Shown: positions 1 through 10,610, numbered from the stretch's first letter. The stretch: DNA of 64,000 nucleotides from Bimuria novae-zelandiae CBS 107.79 (GCA_010015655.1 ML976656.1:112524-176523); one strand, 5' to 3'. Notes: generated by a model not told the origin, from the letters alone. A program made the numbers and translations.

Positions 1-2513
1 GGCAGGGTATCCATAAGCGGATACTCCCGCTTCAATTTCTGGCTGAGCTGAAGGATCTGGCTCTGGAGGGAAGGCACTTCGACATCTAAATCGACAGTCA
101 AGTCGTCGTCGATTTTCACTTTGCCAGGGGAGGAGAACTGCGCTTTGAGTTGCTCTGCGAGGCTGCGAGGCGTGGTTTCGGGCTGCGGGTTGGGCCAGGC
201 GCGGATGGGTTCTGGCTGGTTCGACTCGCCGAATATACTGCTGGCGGCCTCGAGTTCCTTTTCCTGCCTGGACTTGTGGGTATCATTCGGATTCTGGTTC
301 GACCAGCGGATCGGGACCGACTTCTCTGGCGTCGTACCATTCGGATTCCTGTTGGACCAGCGGATCGGGACCGATCCCTCGGGCGTAGTAGCTGAATTGG
401 CAGCGACCTCGGCATCTATCTCTTCTTCAGTCTCAAGACCATCTTCTGCTACGCCAAGCACCTCGTCCTCCAGCTCCTGCAACAATCCTTCGACTTTCCT
501 TGCGGTCGATGAACTGGGACCGTCGGGCTGGGTCGTAGCGGCGAATTTTTTGAGGAACGAGATGGACTGTGAGATGTCGCGCAGTTGCTGCAGTCTTGCC
601 TCCGTGGTGAGCTCCTTCTGTTCGATCTTCACCTCTTCGTCTGCGGGCGGCAACGCATCTGCTTGTGCTTCAAGTGATGCGGTCCAAATGTTACCGTTCC
701 GATCAAGGGATATTCGGTCCTTCAACCTGTGAGTGCTTGGCGCTTTGGAGGAAGGGTTATTTGCGGCTTCTGGTTGTTCAAGGGCGGCATCGTGCTTTCG
801 AAGAATCTCGTCCTTCGCCTTCCTCAACGCATCTCGACGTGCTATCAATCTTTCAATCTCCGGGTCCACATTCGAATTGGAGGATGCCTGAGAAGGCGCT
901 TCTTCCTCTCCTGGGCGGTTGTCCAGCAACGAGCGACTCTCCGCGGATACATTTCCCCCCTTGCCTTTTGCTTCCAGCAGCGCCTTCTTCAGCGCGTCTC
1001 GACGCTCACGGAGTCTTATAATGTCATCCATATCTCTGATGTCAGAGTCCTCGGCTCCCATCGCTTTGTTTTCCTGGAGCCGTTCCCCGTTCGAATCCGA
1101 TATGACGTTTTCAGAATCGCGTCCAAGAAACCCTTGCTTGGACGGACCGGGATTCTGTATTGCCAACCTTTTTAACCCCTTAAGCGTCGCAGGCTCACTT
1201 TGTGTACCCAAATTTGCACGGAGTAAGTCGCCCCGTCCCACCTTTGCGTGGTCCCCCTCGAGGCGTTGCTCGTCTTTCTTCACTGCTTCTGCTTCTGCTT
1301 CCCGCTTCTGGGTTCTCTTCTCGACATGCCTTGCCAAATTAGCAGCCTCCCTCTCCTGCTGCTGTTCTGTCAACTGTTCCATCAACTTCTTGTGCACTTC
1401 GTCCAACCGTTTCTTCTCCTCGTCTAGCTGCCCCATATTCTCAGACCCACCGCTTTTGGGTTTAAGTCGTGCTAGATGGGATTTGAACGTGTTCAGCGTG
1501 CGCTCAAGCTCGACTACGTCGGCTTTCCAATTGGCTTCGACCATCTTGCGAGTCTCCGCCCCCTTTCCTATGGCGGCTTCGATCTTCCTGTTGCGGCGCC
1601 ACATGGCACGGCCAATTCTCCTGCCCACCGTATTGTACTTTTCGGGAATGCGGTCACGCCACGCTCGGAATGGCTCCTCACCATCCGCCAAGTGTGGAGG
1701 ATTTGCCTTCTCCAGTGCGATTCGTGCCTCTAGTTCTTCAATCTCGGCACGGAGAGCTTTGAGCTGTGCGGGTTTGTCTCCGAGCGGCATCACATTCCTC
1801 AGTTCATAAAACATGGAGATCTTGTTGCGCCTTCCCGGGATTAGGGCCATGTCGCTCGTCACCTGCATTTTCGCTGTGACATGATCCATTCCGATATGCA
1901 ACGCTTGCAGATTCTCGACTGCTTTTTCAGCCGTCGCCCTCGCACCAGATTTACCGTCTATAGTCTTCAACGTTGCAGCGAGTTTGACATTGTGCCAGTA
2001 CTTTGCATAGAGGGGCTCTTTGGGATCTAACTCGATGGGTTTGGATTCGTCTGAGGGGCCATTTTCAGCTCTTGCGAAAAAATCTAGCATGATGCGCTGT
2101 TTTCTGCGTCGGTCTTCCTCCAATTGCACCCAATCTCTATCTGTTGAATTGCTGCTATCGGTGAAGTTCCACGGTTCTGGTGGCGCGCGACGCGATTTGC
2201 TACGATGGCGCGTCGTGGCGAAGGTGCGGACATGGGCACGATTCGAGCTTGGTATCTGGAAAAGGTACGGCAAGCTTGAAGGCGAACTGTTAGACCACGA
2301 TCGAACAAGCGATACACTCGGGGCCAGAACATGGGCGCTGACACTTGCAAACGCATTACTGGGTGAGGCGGTGTGGGAAGACTGGTCTATAAAGGTCAGC
2401 GAGGCTTCACAACAAGCGCAGGTAGCGTAAGGGGTATATAGATTGACATATATAGGCGACCAGTCTATCTTCGAAAACGACAGTGCCGTCCATGATGCAA
2501 AAACACCACCCAT
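1..2513 (-). CDS. Mitochondrial-type coiled-coil protein, partial (3' end beyond window)
   Basis: One uninterrupted minus-strand frame runs from an ATG at 2513 through position 1 without a stop, so at least 837 codons are visible and the C-terminus is missing. The first ~140 residues are basic and Ser/Arg-rich, with a stretch reading VRTFATTRHRSKSRRAPPEP that resembles a mitochondrial presequence and its cleavage site. A conserved-looking segment follows (PWNFTDSS, DWVQLEEDRRRKQR, MLDFFARAEN). Next come charged coiled coils (around 1250-1440, Q/E/K-rich) and a low-complexity acidic region with an 18-residue tandem repeat; the frame leaves the window at LKREYPLMDTL. The start is uncertain: the next in-frame Met lies near 2091, and TATA-like sequence at 2436-2455 falls inside the frame, so a spliced or later start is possible. 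It begins only 62 bp after the MOCS1A stop on the same strand. I do not recognise the family with confidence; a MoaC (MOCS1B) domain beyond the edge is a speculative possibility. Confidence 0.7.
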   Translation of the reverse strand, partial: MGGVFASWTALSFSKIDWSPIYVNLYTPYATCACCEASLTFIDQSSHTASPSNAFASVSAHVLAPSVSLVRSWSNSSPSSLPYLFQIPSSNRAHVRTFATTRHRSKSRRAPPEPWNFTDSSNSTDRDWVQLEEDRRRKQRIMLDFFARAENGPSDESKPIELDPKEPLYAKYWHNVKLAATLKTIDGKSGARATAEKAVENLQALHIGMDHVTAKMQVTSDMALIPGRRNKISMFYELRNVMPLGDKPAQLKALRAEIEELEARIALEKANPPHLADGEEPFRAWRDRIPEKYNTVGRRIGRAMWRRNRKIEAAIGKGAETRKMVEANWKADVVELERTLNTFKSHLARLKPKSGGSENMGQLDEEKKRLDEVHKKLMEQLTEQQQEREAANLARHVEKRTQKREAEAEAVKKDEQRLEGDHAKVGRGDLLRANLGTQSEPATLKGLKRLAIQNPGPSKQGFLGRDSENVISDSNGERLQENKAMGAEDSDIRDMDDIIRLRERRDALKKALLEAKGKGGNVSAESRSLLDNRPGEEEAPSQASSNSNVDPEIERLIARRDALRKAKDEILRKHDAALEQPEAANNPSSKAPSTHRLKDRISLDRNGNIWTASLEAQADALPPADEEVKIEQKELTTEARLQQLRDISQSISFLKKFAATTQPDGPSSSTARKVEGLLQELEDEVLGVAEDGLETEEEIDAEVAANSATTPEGSVPIRWSNRNPNGTTPEKSVPIRWSNQNPNDTHKSRQEKELEAASSIFGESNQPEPIRAWPNPQPETTPRSLAEQLKAQFSSPGKVKIDDDLTVDLDVEVPSLQSQILQLSQKLKREYPLMDTL
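284..391 (-). repeat. 54-bp (18-residue) tandem repeat inside the partial gene
   Basis: Two adjacent copies of a 54-bp unit start at 284 and 338. On the coding (minus) strand both read PIRWSNxNPNxT followed by a Thr/Pro/Glu/Ser linker, so the repeat is in frame and makes a two-copy polypeptide repeat in the acidic, probably disordered part of the protein. Confidence 0.85.
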
Positions 2514-2575
2514 GCATACGTGTCCACCATTATCGTAAGGGCATGTAGTCATCCAAATCAATAGAAAGCCGAGCG

Positions 2576-3964
2576 TCACCCACCAATTAATATCATGGGC
2601 CTGTTCTGCATGTTCGCCAAGTCACCCATGTCGGCATGCTTCTCGGCTTTGCGCTTCACCGCGGCGCCAATGACTTGCAAAAGCTCTTGTTCTCGCTGTC
2701 CCCAGCCGAGGACGGTCTCGTCGCTCAACAGACCGTCTCGACGGTCCATCTCAATCTTTTTGATGCGCTCAAAGGCTTCCTGGTCGATGGGTTCGCCTTG
2801 GTTGTCCTTCCGTAGGAGATCGCGAAGCGACACTTCGTCATTGCCGTGCAAGCAGACCTTCAAATTGCCATCGCTCGTGATGCGTAAGCGATTGCACGTG
2901 CCGCAGAAGTCGTTGGTCATGCTTGAGATGAAGCCGACCTTGCCCACAAAGCCGGGCACTTCAAAGGTTTTGCTCGTGTCGTTCTTGTGGCCGGGGACCT
3001 GTCGCAAGGCTGGGTATTTCACTCTTATGATGTCCAGCATTTCCTGGAAACTGATCATCTTGCCCTGGCTCCACTTGTTGCCGCCGAACGGCATGTACTC
3101 GATGAAGCGCACTTCGATGTCCTTCTCACGGCCGAGCTCCACAAATGGGATTATGTCGCGCTCGTTCAACCCGCGCATGACAACGCAATTGACCTTGAGC
3201 TTGATGTTGGCCCCAAGCTTCTTCATCTCCAGGATCCGATCGATGGACTTCATGACGGCGTCGAAGCCTTTCCGCCGCGTCATGATCTCGAACTGGAACG
3301 GATCCAACGTGTCCAGACTGAGATTGACGCCCGTCAGGCCGGCCTCGACCATGGCGTCCAGCTTCCGGTGCAGCGATATGCCGTTCGTGGTCAGGGCGAG
3401 CTCGCGAAGGCCGTGGGAGCGCAGGGAGCCAATCGACTGCATCAAGGGGACGATGTCGCGTCGCACCGTGGGCTCGCCGCCGGTCAAACGAATCTTGGTG
3501 ACGCCCTGGGATACGAAGAGCGACGATAGATAGAAGATCTCGGGCGTGGTGAGCATGTGCGCGGCCGGCGATAGCGGGACGCCCTCTGGGGGAGCTGTCA
3601 GCAGGTTCCTTCCCTTTTCTGGACAGTTGCTCTTACCCTCTGGCATGCAGTAGAGGCACCGCAAATTGCACCGCTCCGTGATGCTGATGCGCAGGTAGTC
3701 ATGCTCGCGGTTGAACGAGTCGGTCAAGAATTCCGAGAAGGGCTTTGCGTTGCGTATCGCCTCTTTGCGCTGCTGCAGGCTTGCTTTTGCGACAGACGGC
3801 ACCGCAGCTCCATCGTATTTGGCGCCAGTCTCTTGCACATGGGCAGCCGTCGCAAAGCCCCTCCGTCCTCCCAGTGCTGCTGCTGGACACGGTCTAACAA
3901 GGCGTTGCGTGCGGAGACATCGCACAGCGGTTGGAAGCGGCCGTATCGAGACCATGGGGGTCAT
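2576..3964 (-). CDS. Molybdenum cofactor biosynthesis protein MOCS1A/MoaA (radical SAM GTP 3',8-cyclase)
   Basis: Single-exon gene, 462 aa from the ATG at 3964. It is a radical SAM enzyme that, with MoaC/MOCS1B, converts GTP towards cPMP in the first step of molybdenum cofactor synthesis, normally in mitochondria. Visible motifs: the CX3CX2C [4Fe-4S] cluster ERCNLRCLYC (Cys 99, 103, 106), LTGGEPTVRRDI, the second cluster FCGTCNRLR plus a distal Cys (about 354, 357, 371), and the free C-terminal Gly-Gly in NRPMILIGG needed for activity in this family. The N-terminus is Arg/Ala-rich (PAAALGGRRGFATAA), as expected for mitochondrial import. The frame stays open to an ATG at 4207, but that stretch looks like translated leader. 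A TATATAA box lies at 4027-4021, about 57 bp upstream of the chosen ATG. In Aspergillus cnxABC this domain is fused to MoaC; here the frame stops after Gly-Gly. Confidence 0.93.
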   Translation of the reverse strand: MTPMVSIRPLPTAVRCLRTQRLVRPCPAAALGGRRGFATAAHVQETGAKYDGAAVPSVAKASLQQRKEAIRNAKPFSEFLTDSFNREHDYLRISITERCNLRCLYCMPEGKSNCPEKGRNLLTAPPEGVPLSPAAHMLTTPEIFYLSSLFVSQGVTKIRLTGGEPTVRRDIVPLMQSIGSLRSHGLRELALTTNGISLHRKLDAMVEAGLTGVNLSLDTLDPFQFEIMTRRKGFDAVMKSIDRILEMKKLGANIKLKVNCVVMRGLNERDIIPFVELGREKDIEVRFIEYMPFGGNKWSQGKMISFQEMLDIIRVKYPALRQVPGHKNDTSKTFEVPGFVGKVGFISSMTNDFCGTCNRLRITSDGNLKVCLHGNDEVSLRDLLRKDNQGEPIDQEAFERIKKIEMDRRDGLLSDETVLGWGQREQELLQVIGAAVKRKAEKHADMGDLANMQNRPMILIGG

Positions 3965-4020
3965 TCTCACGGAATCATAACACGTCGGCGACCTGCATAA
4001 GCAAGCGCAGACATGGGGAA

Positions 4021-4027
4021 TTATATA
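4021..4027 (-). promoter_or_regulatory. TATA box of the MOCS1A gene
   Basis: TATATAA read on the minus strand, about 57 bp upstream of the ATG at 3964. Its position supports that start over the in-frame ATG at 4207, which lies upstream of the box. Confidence 0.45.
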
Positions 4028-5370
4028 CAGAAAAGAACGGGTATAATCATGCGTGGGGATGACTGAGAATTTACACGGCGTCGACTCGAGAAGGCCATTT
4101 CGGCAGGGGTGTCTGCGCGCTATCTTGGCGGTCCCCATCGCTCCTTCTTTGCTCAGCGAGCAATGGTGGGGTGCGGCCATTATCTCCGGTGCCAACCGCG
4201 GAGCCATTCACTGCAGAAACACGTCGCGACATGTGAACTAGCAATTGAATGTGGAGATTCACATACTTCAGAGCATGACAACTAAACCCGGCAGGCGTCG
4301 TCAAAAACAAGGACTTTCACCGTAAGGGTACTTCTCCATGTTCTTACCAAACGACCTTGGCTACAACCCGCCCTCAAAAAAATTGTAGAACTTGTTCTGC
4401 GGAGAGCGAGCTAAATCGGCTGCGGTAGTGTGGGCAGATTAGAACGCAACTCAGGTTTCATCGTTGAGCAATGAAATCGTTCGACCAGGGCGCTGAGATG
4501 TAAAACTAACACTCTGTTGTGAACTACACTCACTACCATTGCGTACTTTCGCCTTTTTTGTCCGAACTGTACTCCGTCAGTCCTGCCTCTATATAATAGC
4601 ACAGTGAGCTCCAGTCTTCATTAAAAGCTGTCTTTTAAGAGCTGTCTTCAGCTGTGAAATTAACTCTATGTTTCTATACCTAAAAGTCTGGGTAGCGCTC
4701 TATATATCCGACAGTGGAGTATTCTTTCCGAACATGAGTAAGCCCATATGTGTGAGTATGTGCGAACATGTGCGAGTCTCTATTGCGTTTGAGCGTAGCG
4801 ATGGAGGGTTTCTATCGCTCCTGGTGTCTCCTGCGATCGCATGTGTGATAGAATGGATGTAGCGCGCTCAGGTCTAACATCGCAGAGTTGAAGCAGCAGG
4901 CTCATTGAGAGACGTACTTATATTATGTGCTTGCATAAAAGGCAGGCAAGTAGTCTCTCTTCGCGCACCGCTTGGTGCATCTAAATAGGCTCTCCCCCCT
5001 GAAGCGTAGAATGACCAGCGTGAACCCACTCACCATCCCGCTGGGATAACCCGTGAGATCCACAAGAATGAAGTGCCTACAAGATCACCGGTGAGAGCCA
5101 CCGCTTAGTAAACGTTCGACTTATCTTGAGTATGAAGTGCTTCACTCCCGCGATAATTCGAGAACCACGGACGACCTATTTCTCAGCTGTGCAATTGGGA
5201 GTGAACAAAACTGTGTTCCAGATTCCCTTGGTATCACAAGAATAGAGGGCCAAACTTCCCTTGTCATACTCGTGCATCAAATCCATTGCAACCATACCAT
5301 CAATCATGTACATGCTCATCAAGAGCAGCTCCTCCTCATACAACTATACATTAGAAGAAATGTAACGTCG
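4028..5370. other. Gene-free stretch upstream of MOCS1A
   Basis: Ordinary base composition with short random frames only. I see no conserved protein, intron-linked exon chain or RNA gene here. The right end meets the direct repeat that bounds the AT-rich block. Confidence 0.5.
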
Positions 5371-5495
5371 AAAAAGAATGTTGAGGCAATCGTTGTTTTG
5401 ATTGAGAAGCTACTCTATGGAGCGATATAGTGTGGATCACGTGCACAGGCCGCACGTACACGGGTGGCCCAAGCTTCATGTCCTAAACTGTCACA
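5371..5495 (+). repeat. Left copy of the ~120-bp direct repeat bounding the RIP block
   Basis: Matches 16482-16602 in the same orientation. The right half (about 65 bp beginning GTGTGGATCACGTGCACAGG) is nearly identical between the copies. In the left half the 16.5-kb copy differs mostly by G-to-A or C-to-T changes, for example TTGAGG to TTAAGG and ATGGAG to ATAGAG, as RIP would leave. Confidence 0.9.
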
Positions 5496-8400
5496 CACCC
5501 CCTTAGCTTTATGTTAATTAAGAGGTAAAGGTAAAATCTTGCTTAATTAGGTAACTAAATATATAAAATTATTAGTATTATTATGAACGCGGCCTTAGAG
5601 GCGTTACGTAATATTAATAAGATAGAGCTATTAAATAAACTCCTAATATTTAGCCTTTAAGAAGACTTTAGTAAGCCCTTTAGTAGTTATATTATTTATA
5701 AAGACCTATTTATTAATAAGTTACTAAGCCTTTACCTCTTATTAGATCTATATCAAATAGATATTAACGTATTAAATCTTTATATATGGTTAATTAATAT
5801 TTTTATTAATAATTCTTATTATTTATAAATTATTATAGTAGATCGTAGGCATTATGCCTAAGTTAAATAAAATACTATTAAAGAAGTAAAGCTACTTTAC
5901 TATTTATAAGCTAATAAAGGAGATTAAGAGTAACTTTAATTTAATAATAGATTTAGTAACTGTACTTTTATAGCTAGGTTAATTTCCTTCTTTTATACTA
6001 GCGCCTTATTAATATCTACTATTAATACCACGAAAATCTTATATTCTTAGCGTTTTACTAATCTTAGTAAGAGAACTGTCCTAATTATATATATATTAAG
6101 CTTTAGTGCTATAGCGTAGGGAATACTATTTTTTAGTTTATTATCCTAAAGTAGTTTATCTATTATAAGTGTCTTATTAATTATAGGAGCTTTGCCTACT
6201 CTATCTATAGGCGTTAGGTTAGGGTCCTATAGCTAGCGGCGTAGCATTTTATACTAGTTATTATATTACGCTTTTAACCTAAGTAAGAGAGTAGTGCTTC
6301 GCTAATGACTAGTTATTATTATTATAGGTTAAAGATCTAGTTTAGTACTAGGGTACTATTTTATACTACTTATTATAATATAGCCACTAAATGTTCTATT
6401 CCTATATAGGCAATAGTCCTCGCAGCATTTAGCTATAAACTCTAACTATTCTATATTATAATCTAGCCTTACCTAATGCTTATATATCTAGGGCTATCTA
6501 AGAATTATCTAATACTAACCTATTATTATTACGTAGAGCGTGGCCTGCTTTACGTAGTTCTAATAATATAGATAGATATTTACTATATACGTAATATCTC
6601 TATTATCTAATTACTTTCTATAAATCTAGTAGGTTATATAATATAGAATAGTAACTTTAGACGTAGTTTGAGGTTACGCGTAAGGTTTTAATAAATAAAT
6701 CTAAGTCCTATAGCTCTAGTTTTAACTAAGGCGATTACTAATTACCTAGTAGTACTTTATTAAATAGTATAAAGAATGTTAATTTATCTCTCCTAAGTTT
6801 TAGTAAAGGAAGTAGGTTATAGGTCTATTAAAACTTATATCTAGCGTAGTCTTATTAAGTAACTTATCTCTAGGACTATACGTTTCTTAATAACAAGCGT
6901 TGTCGTGAGTACAATTAGGATAAGTAACAGCTAGTGCTTAAGTCTGAGGCGTATAAGTTACGTTGTTTCTAACTATAGGAAGAGATTAAGCATTAGTTTA
7001 GTAAGTAACTCTAGTCTATAGTACAGATCTACGTTGTCTTCTTTAGGCAGTCCTTAGCGATATGTCTATATACTTTATAGTAAAAGTAGAGTTTCTTCTT
7101 TTAGTACTAGGCCTTCTTCTAAGCTAATAAGGTTATATATAATATATTAATTTTTATTATATTAGGGTCGTGCTGCTATCGTAAGGTTAGTTAGTAATTA
7201 GAGTAGGTAGGTAGGTATTAAAGATTATTATTATATTACGCGATTAGGTTAGCGTATTTATTAATATTAGATAGGATCTTAGCTGTTACTATTATATATT
7301 AAAAATTATCTAATAATAAGTAGTATAGGGTCTTAATCTACGCTTCTTTATTAAGCTAGATATCTACTCGAAGGCGTTAAAACTAAGTAAAGTAACTTAA
7401 GAAGAATTACTTTTTTATTTTAAATTATTAAGCTTGCTCTATACTAATAGGGTTCTATTTAGGTTATTATATATAGCACGAAGGACGGCGACCAGCTTCT
7501 TTATAGTATTTATATTAGAGCTAATTAGCGGGTTAGTAAAGGTTATAAAGTTATTATTAAGCTAAAAGTAGGCGTAGATAAGTTTAGCACGTTTAGTTAG
7601 ATATTAATTAGTATTACCCTCTAGCTTTATTTATAATTATAAGATAAATGGAGGTAGTTTATTCCTCTTACTAGTAAATATTAGTAGGTTAAGGAGCCTA
7701 TCGCTCTAGTAGGTAGGCTTTATAGTTATTAAGCTATCTTTAGATAGTATTTTAAGAGGATTTATGAATCCTTTAGTTATAGCTAGGGTATTTAGCATAA
7801 AGTAAACTAACTTTATAAAAAATAGCTCCTTGGGTAGAGCTTCTATTTTAGCTTAGTATTATACTTCTATGCGCTGTAGAGACTCTTCTTAGTAGCTATT
7901 AGCTAAGAATATAGCTTCTTAGAAAGTCTTTTGTATTAACTTTATTTAATCTATTATCGCCTGAGTTATAGTTTTCTGGTCCATCGGGATTATTATATTA
8001 GGGTTAAGGGTGATCTAACGTAATGTTATAGGAGCAACGAGTAGAGAGAGCCTAGCTTAGAGAGCTAGGTTAATTATACTTTATTTAGTATCTACGTGTA
8101 GGTATAAGACGTTAGATAAGGAGAAAAGGTCTTCTCCCCCTATCCAGTGTAGATCTATTTATCTCGCTTAGTCTAGGTGCTAGTACCTAGATGGCTAGCA
8201 TCGTGTCTAACTAATTAAAAGCAAACTTCGGGGTCTAGACTATTAGACCTTTAGTTCTTAAAATATAAGTTTAGACGCAGACGTATATATACTAACGTAC
8301 TATTATTAATAGTATGTCTAGGCTATTAGGTTGCCTAGGAGGTTATCGTGACAATAGTTTAGGTTTTTATTTAGGTACTTTTACTTAGAGTCCTTATTTT

Positions 8401-8877
8401 TATAGTAGTAATCTGCCTATTCACGTGCTACCTTACTAACTAGATTAGGTTAGTAAGCGTAGTAAGGTGCTATTTTATAGTTTTTATCTTATTGTTCTAT
8501 TACTATAAAACTAAAGTCTTTTTCTCTTAGTTAGTGTTTCTCTAAGAAGTGAAAAATATTTATTATCTTACTAGTAACTAGCTTACTCTAGCTAGGGTAA
8601 AGTATAAAAAATTAAGTTACTAGCTCTATCCCTTCCTTATTTAAACCTTTATATATATCCTTAAAGAGTTATAAGTTAGGTAATCCTAATCGTTCTAAGT
8701 CCTTATCGTGGATATTAAGCTATTTAATAATATTTATTACCTACTATTCTTCGTTGGTCACCTTTACGCCGTCGATAGTTAGTACGTTTAACTATTTAAT
8801 AACTTTATTCTTAGGTCTGCAGTTCCTAGCGATGTGGTCTAGTTTGCTATATATAAAGTATTTACGCGTCTTAGTCC
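5496..8877 (-). mobile_element. RIP-degraded retroelement body
   Basis: Very AT-rich, TpA-rich DNA with stops in every frame and no frame worth calling. The best-preserved protein trace is on the minus strand near 8860-8600. It includes a decayed CCHC zinc knuckle and then a readable but stop-interrupted stretch (LNVLTIDGVKVTNEE..., LERLGLPNL). This is the downstream continuation of the gag relics at 9.3-11.4 kb on the same strand. I could not place protease, reverse transcriptase or integrase motifs by eye in the decayed sequence. Confidence 0.7.
8809..8862 (-). pseudogene. Relic CCHC zinc knuckle of a retrotransposon gag
   Basis: The minus strand reads K-Y-F-I-Y-S-K-L-D-H-I-A-R-N-C-R-P-K-N-K. 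The spacing fits CX2CX4HX4C, with the first two Cys replaced by Tyr and the usual Gly by Ser. Each change is a single G-to-A step (TGC/TGT to TAC/TAT, GGC to AGC), the expected product of RIP on this strand. Confidence 0.75.
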
Positions 8878-8882
8878 CCTAT

Positions 8883-9314
8883 TGTTAAGGTCCCAAAGGG
8901 GTAGCTGGTCCCTAAGGGGCTAAGGTTGGTTCTCGGGCAGGAATACTATAGTAGGACAAGAGAGGGTTGTAGTGATAGCTTGCGCTTGTCACTGGGGCGT
9001 TAGTATCGAAGGTGTGTACAGCACAATTAAATCAACAAGGTTGCTTATTCAGATCCAAACGATAGATTGATAAACAGGTTGAACACGAATGCCACAAGGG
9101 TATTCGTGCTGGGTTATATACTTGGGGAATTCTACCCTCACATTAAAGGTTGCCATCACTGATGGTTCTGCCATCAATGATGGTTGTGCCATCACTGATG
9201 GTGTTGCCTGGCGTGATGGTAATCACGTGACCTCGGTAGTGCAGTCCCACCGATGGTTACCCCGCGGCTGCCACCGTTGGTCCTCGACACTTGTAGGTCG
9301 CTCGGATCCTAACA
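8883..9314. mobile_element. Solo LTR (family A), 432 bp
   Basis: Begins TGTTAAGG and ends CCTAACA, giving short terminal inverted bases TGTTA...TAACA. It is flanked by a perfect 5-bp target-site duplication CCTAT at 8878-8882 and 9315-9319. No internal region accompanies it. Its base composition is normal, in contrast to the surrounding AT-rich relic, and it interrupts the decayed gag just upstream (minus sense) of the zinc knuckle. It contains three near-copies of a CCATCAxTGATGG palindrome around 9152-9203. The first 158 bp match 63802-63959. Confidence 0.92.
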
Positions 9315-9319
9315 CCTAT

Positions 9320-10172
9320 CTATAGGTTCTATCTAAAATACGTCCTTATTTATTAGGCTTGCAAAAGCCTTTAGCCTTTCCTATTCCCTTTTCTAGGTTA
9401 TTAAACTAGATTCCTTTTATAAGTTAATAACTATAAGAGTCGCAGTGGCTGCGAGGTACTTTTAGCGGCACCCTATAGATAACAAGTGCCTATTTATAAC
9501 TAGCGTTCCTTAGATTCTTGCGGAACTCTTCTTATAGCACGAACTATTTAGCGTTTATCTAAATTGTTTTTTTATATGATTCTTTAAAGGTATTAGTTTT
9601 AATACTACTACGTAAAAGTTCTTTGCGTACCTTATATTTAAGTCTTTACTTATATATTAACATAAGAAATTTATCTTCTTAGTTAAGTTATATAGCGTAC
9701 TTACAGAATTTGGCTATATACTTAGCTATAGATTAGTGTTATTTAATAGTCTAAATAGTCCGTTTAGTTATAGCGGTCTTATTAGTAATCCTAAATATTT
9801 ATTAAAGATATTTCTTAAAGTTAGCGTAATCCTTATTAATATTAATTATATTAGTATAGTAATTAACATAGTCTTTATCCTTATTATCGTGGTCTATTTC
9901 TAGGTACTTAGTTAAGTAGGAGTAGATCTATTCCTTAGCTATTCCTTATATATATATTACTATAAAGATAACTTTCATCTTATCTTTAACATTATTATCT
10001 TAATTAAAGAAGTATAGGTCTAATTATAGAAGCTAGGTATTAAGGTAGTTATAATTATTATTATATAAGTTAGGTTTATATGCCTTGCTCTTAGTATCCT
10101 TTATTAAAGTAATATTAGCACTACCTAAAGCGATAAAAGAGGTAGAGATCCTTATAGTACTTATATTAAAGG
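9320..10172 (-). mobile_element. RIP-degraded gag-like relic, copy A
   Basis: AT-rich sequence that matches 10611-11379 along most of its length, for example around CTTTTAGCGG and CTTATAGTA, with mostly C/T and G/A differences. Stops occur in all frames. By position between an LTR and the zinc-knuckle relic it is the 5' part of a minus-sense gag. Confidence 0.7.
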
Positions 10173-10610
10173 TATTTAAGATTTTAAGCCTTATAGGATA
10201 GCTAGTCCTAAAGGGGTAAAGGTTAGTTCTTAGGTAAGAGTACTATAAAGTAAAGAGTATTAATAGCTCACGCGTATTAATAAGGCGTTAGTATTAAAAG
10301 TATATATAGTATAATTAAATTAATACGAGCCTAAGTCAAATCTAAATAATAGATTAGTAAATAGGTTAAACACGATAGTAGAAGCCTATTATCGCGTTCC
10401 TATATACATAATCCATCCCATGATATCCCATGGTCCCATGTTATCCCAAACGTGGTATATGTGGGATCCTATGGTACAGTCACGTAATCCTAGTGTCCCA
10501 TAGTCTTGGCGCGTGGGATACCGTGGGATATTACATAATCTTTGGCGGGGTTCCGTCGATCCTTTCGTTATAAGGCGTGAATCGCCGTAGTCAAATATGG
10601 GATCCTAACA
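10173..10610 (-). mobile_element. RIP-degraded family-A LTR (copy 1), 438 bp
   Basis: Aligns end to end with the solo LTR at 8883-9314. The start is decayed (TATTTAAG for TGTTTAAG) and the end is intact (GATCCTAACA). It is followed on the plus strand by GATTCC, which also occurs inside gag copy A near 9412. This suggests the element was inserted into the gag of an earlier copy. Confidence 0.8.

Noticed and set aside
121..1809. Long plus-strand Ser/Phe-rich frames
   Set aside because: They are antisense shadows of the charged coiled-coil frame on the minus strand, which has proper codon character and runs unbroken.
2595..3533. Plus-strand frame of 312 codons opposite MOCS1A
   Set aside because: The minus strand carries both radical SAM cluster motifs; the plus frame has no domain and is a shadow.
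3965..4207. Longer N-terminus for MOCS1A
   Set aside because: The extra 81 residues lack family character and the TATA box at 4021-4027 lies inside them.
9089..9325. 78-codon frame with CHRW-like repeats
   Set aside because: It lies inside a solo LTR and crosses the target duplication; its repeats come from the LTR palindromes.
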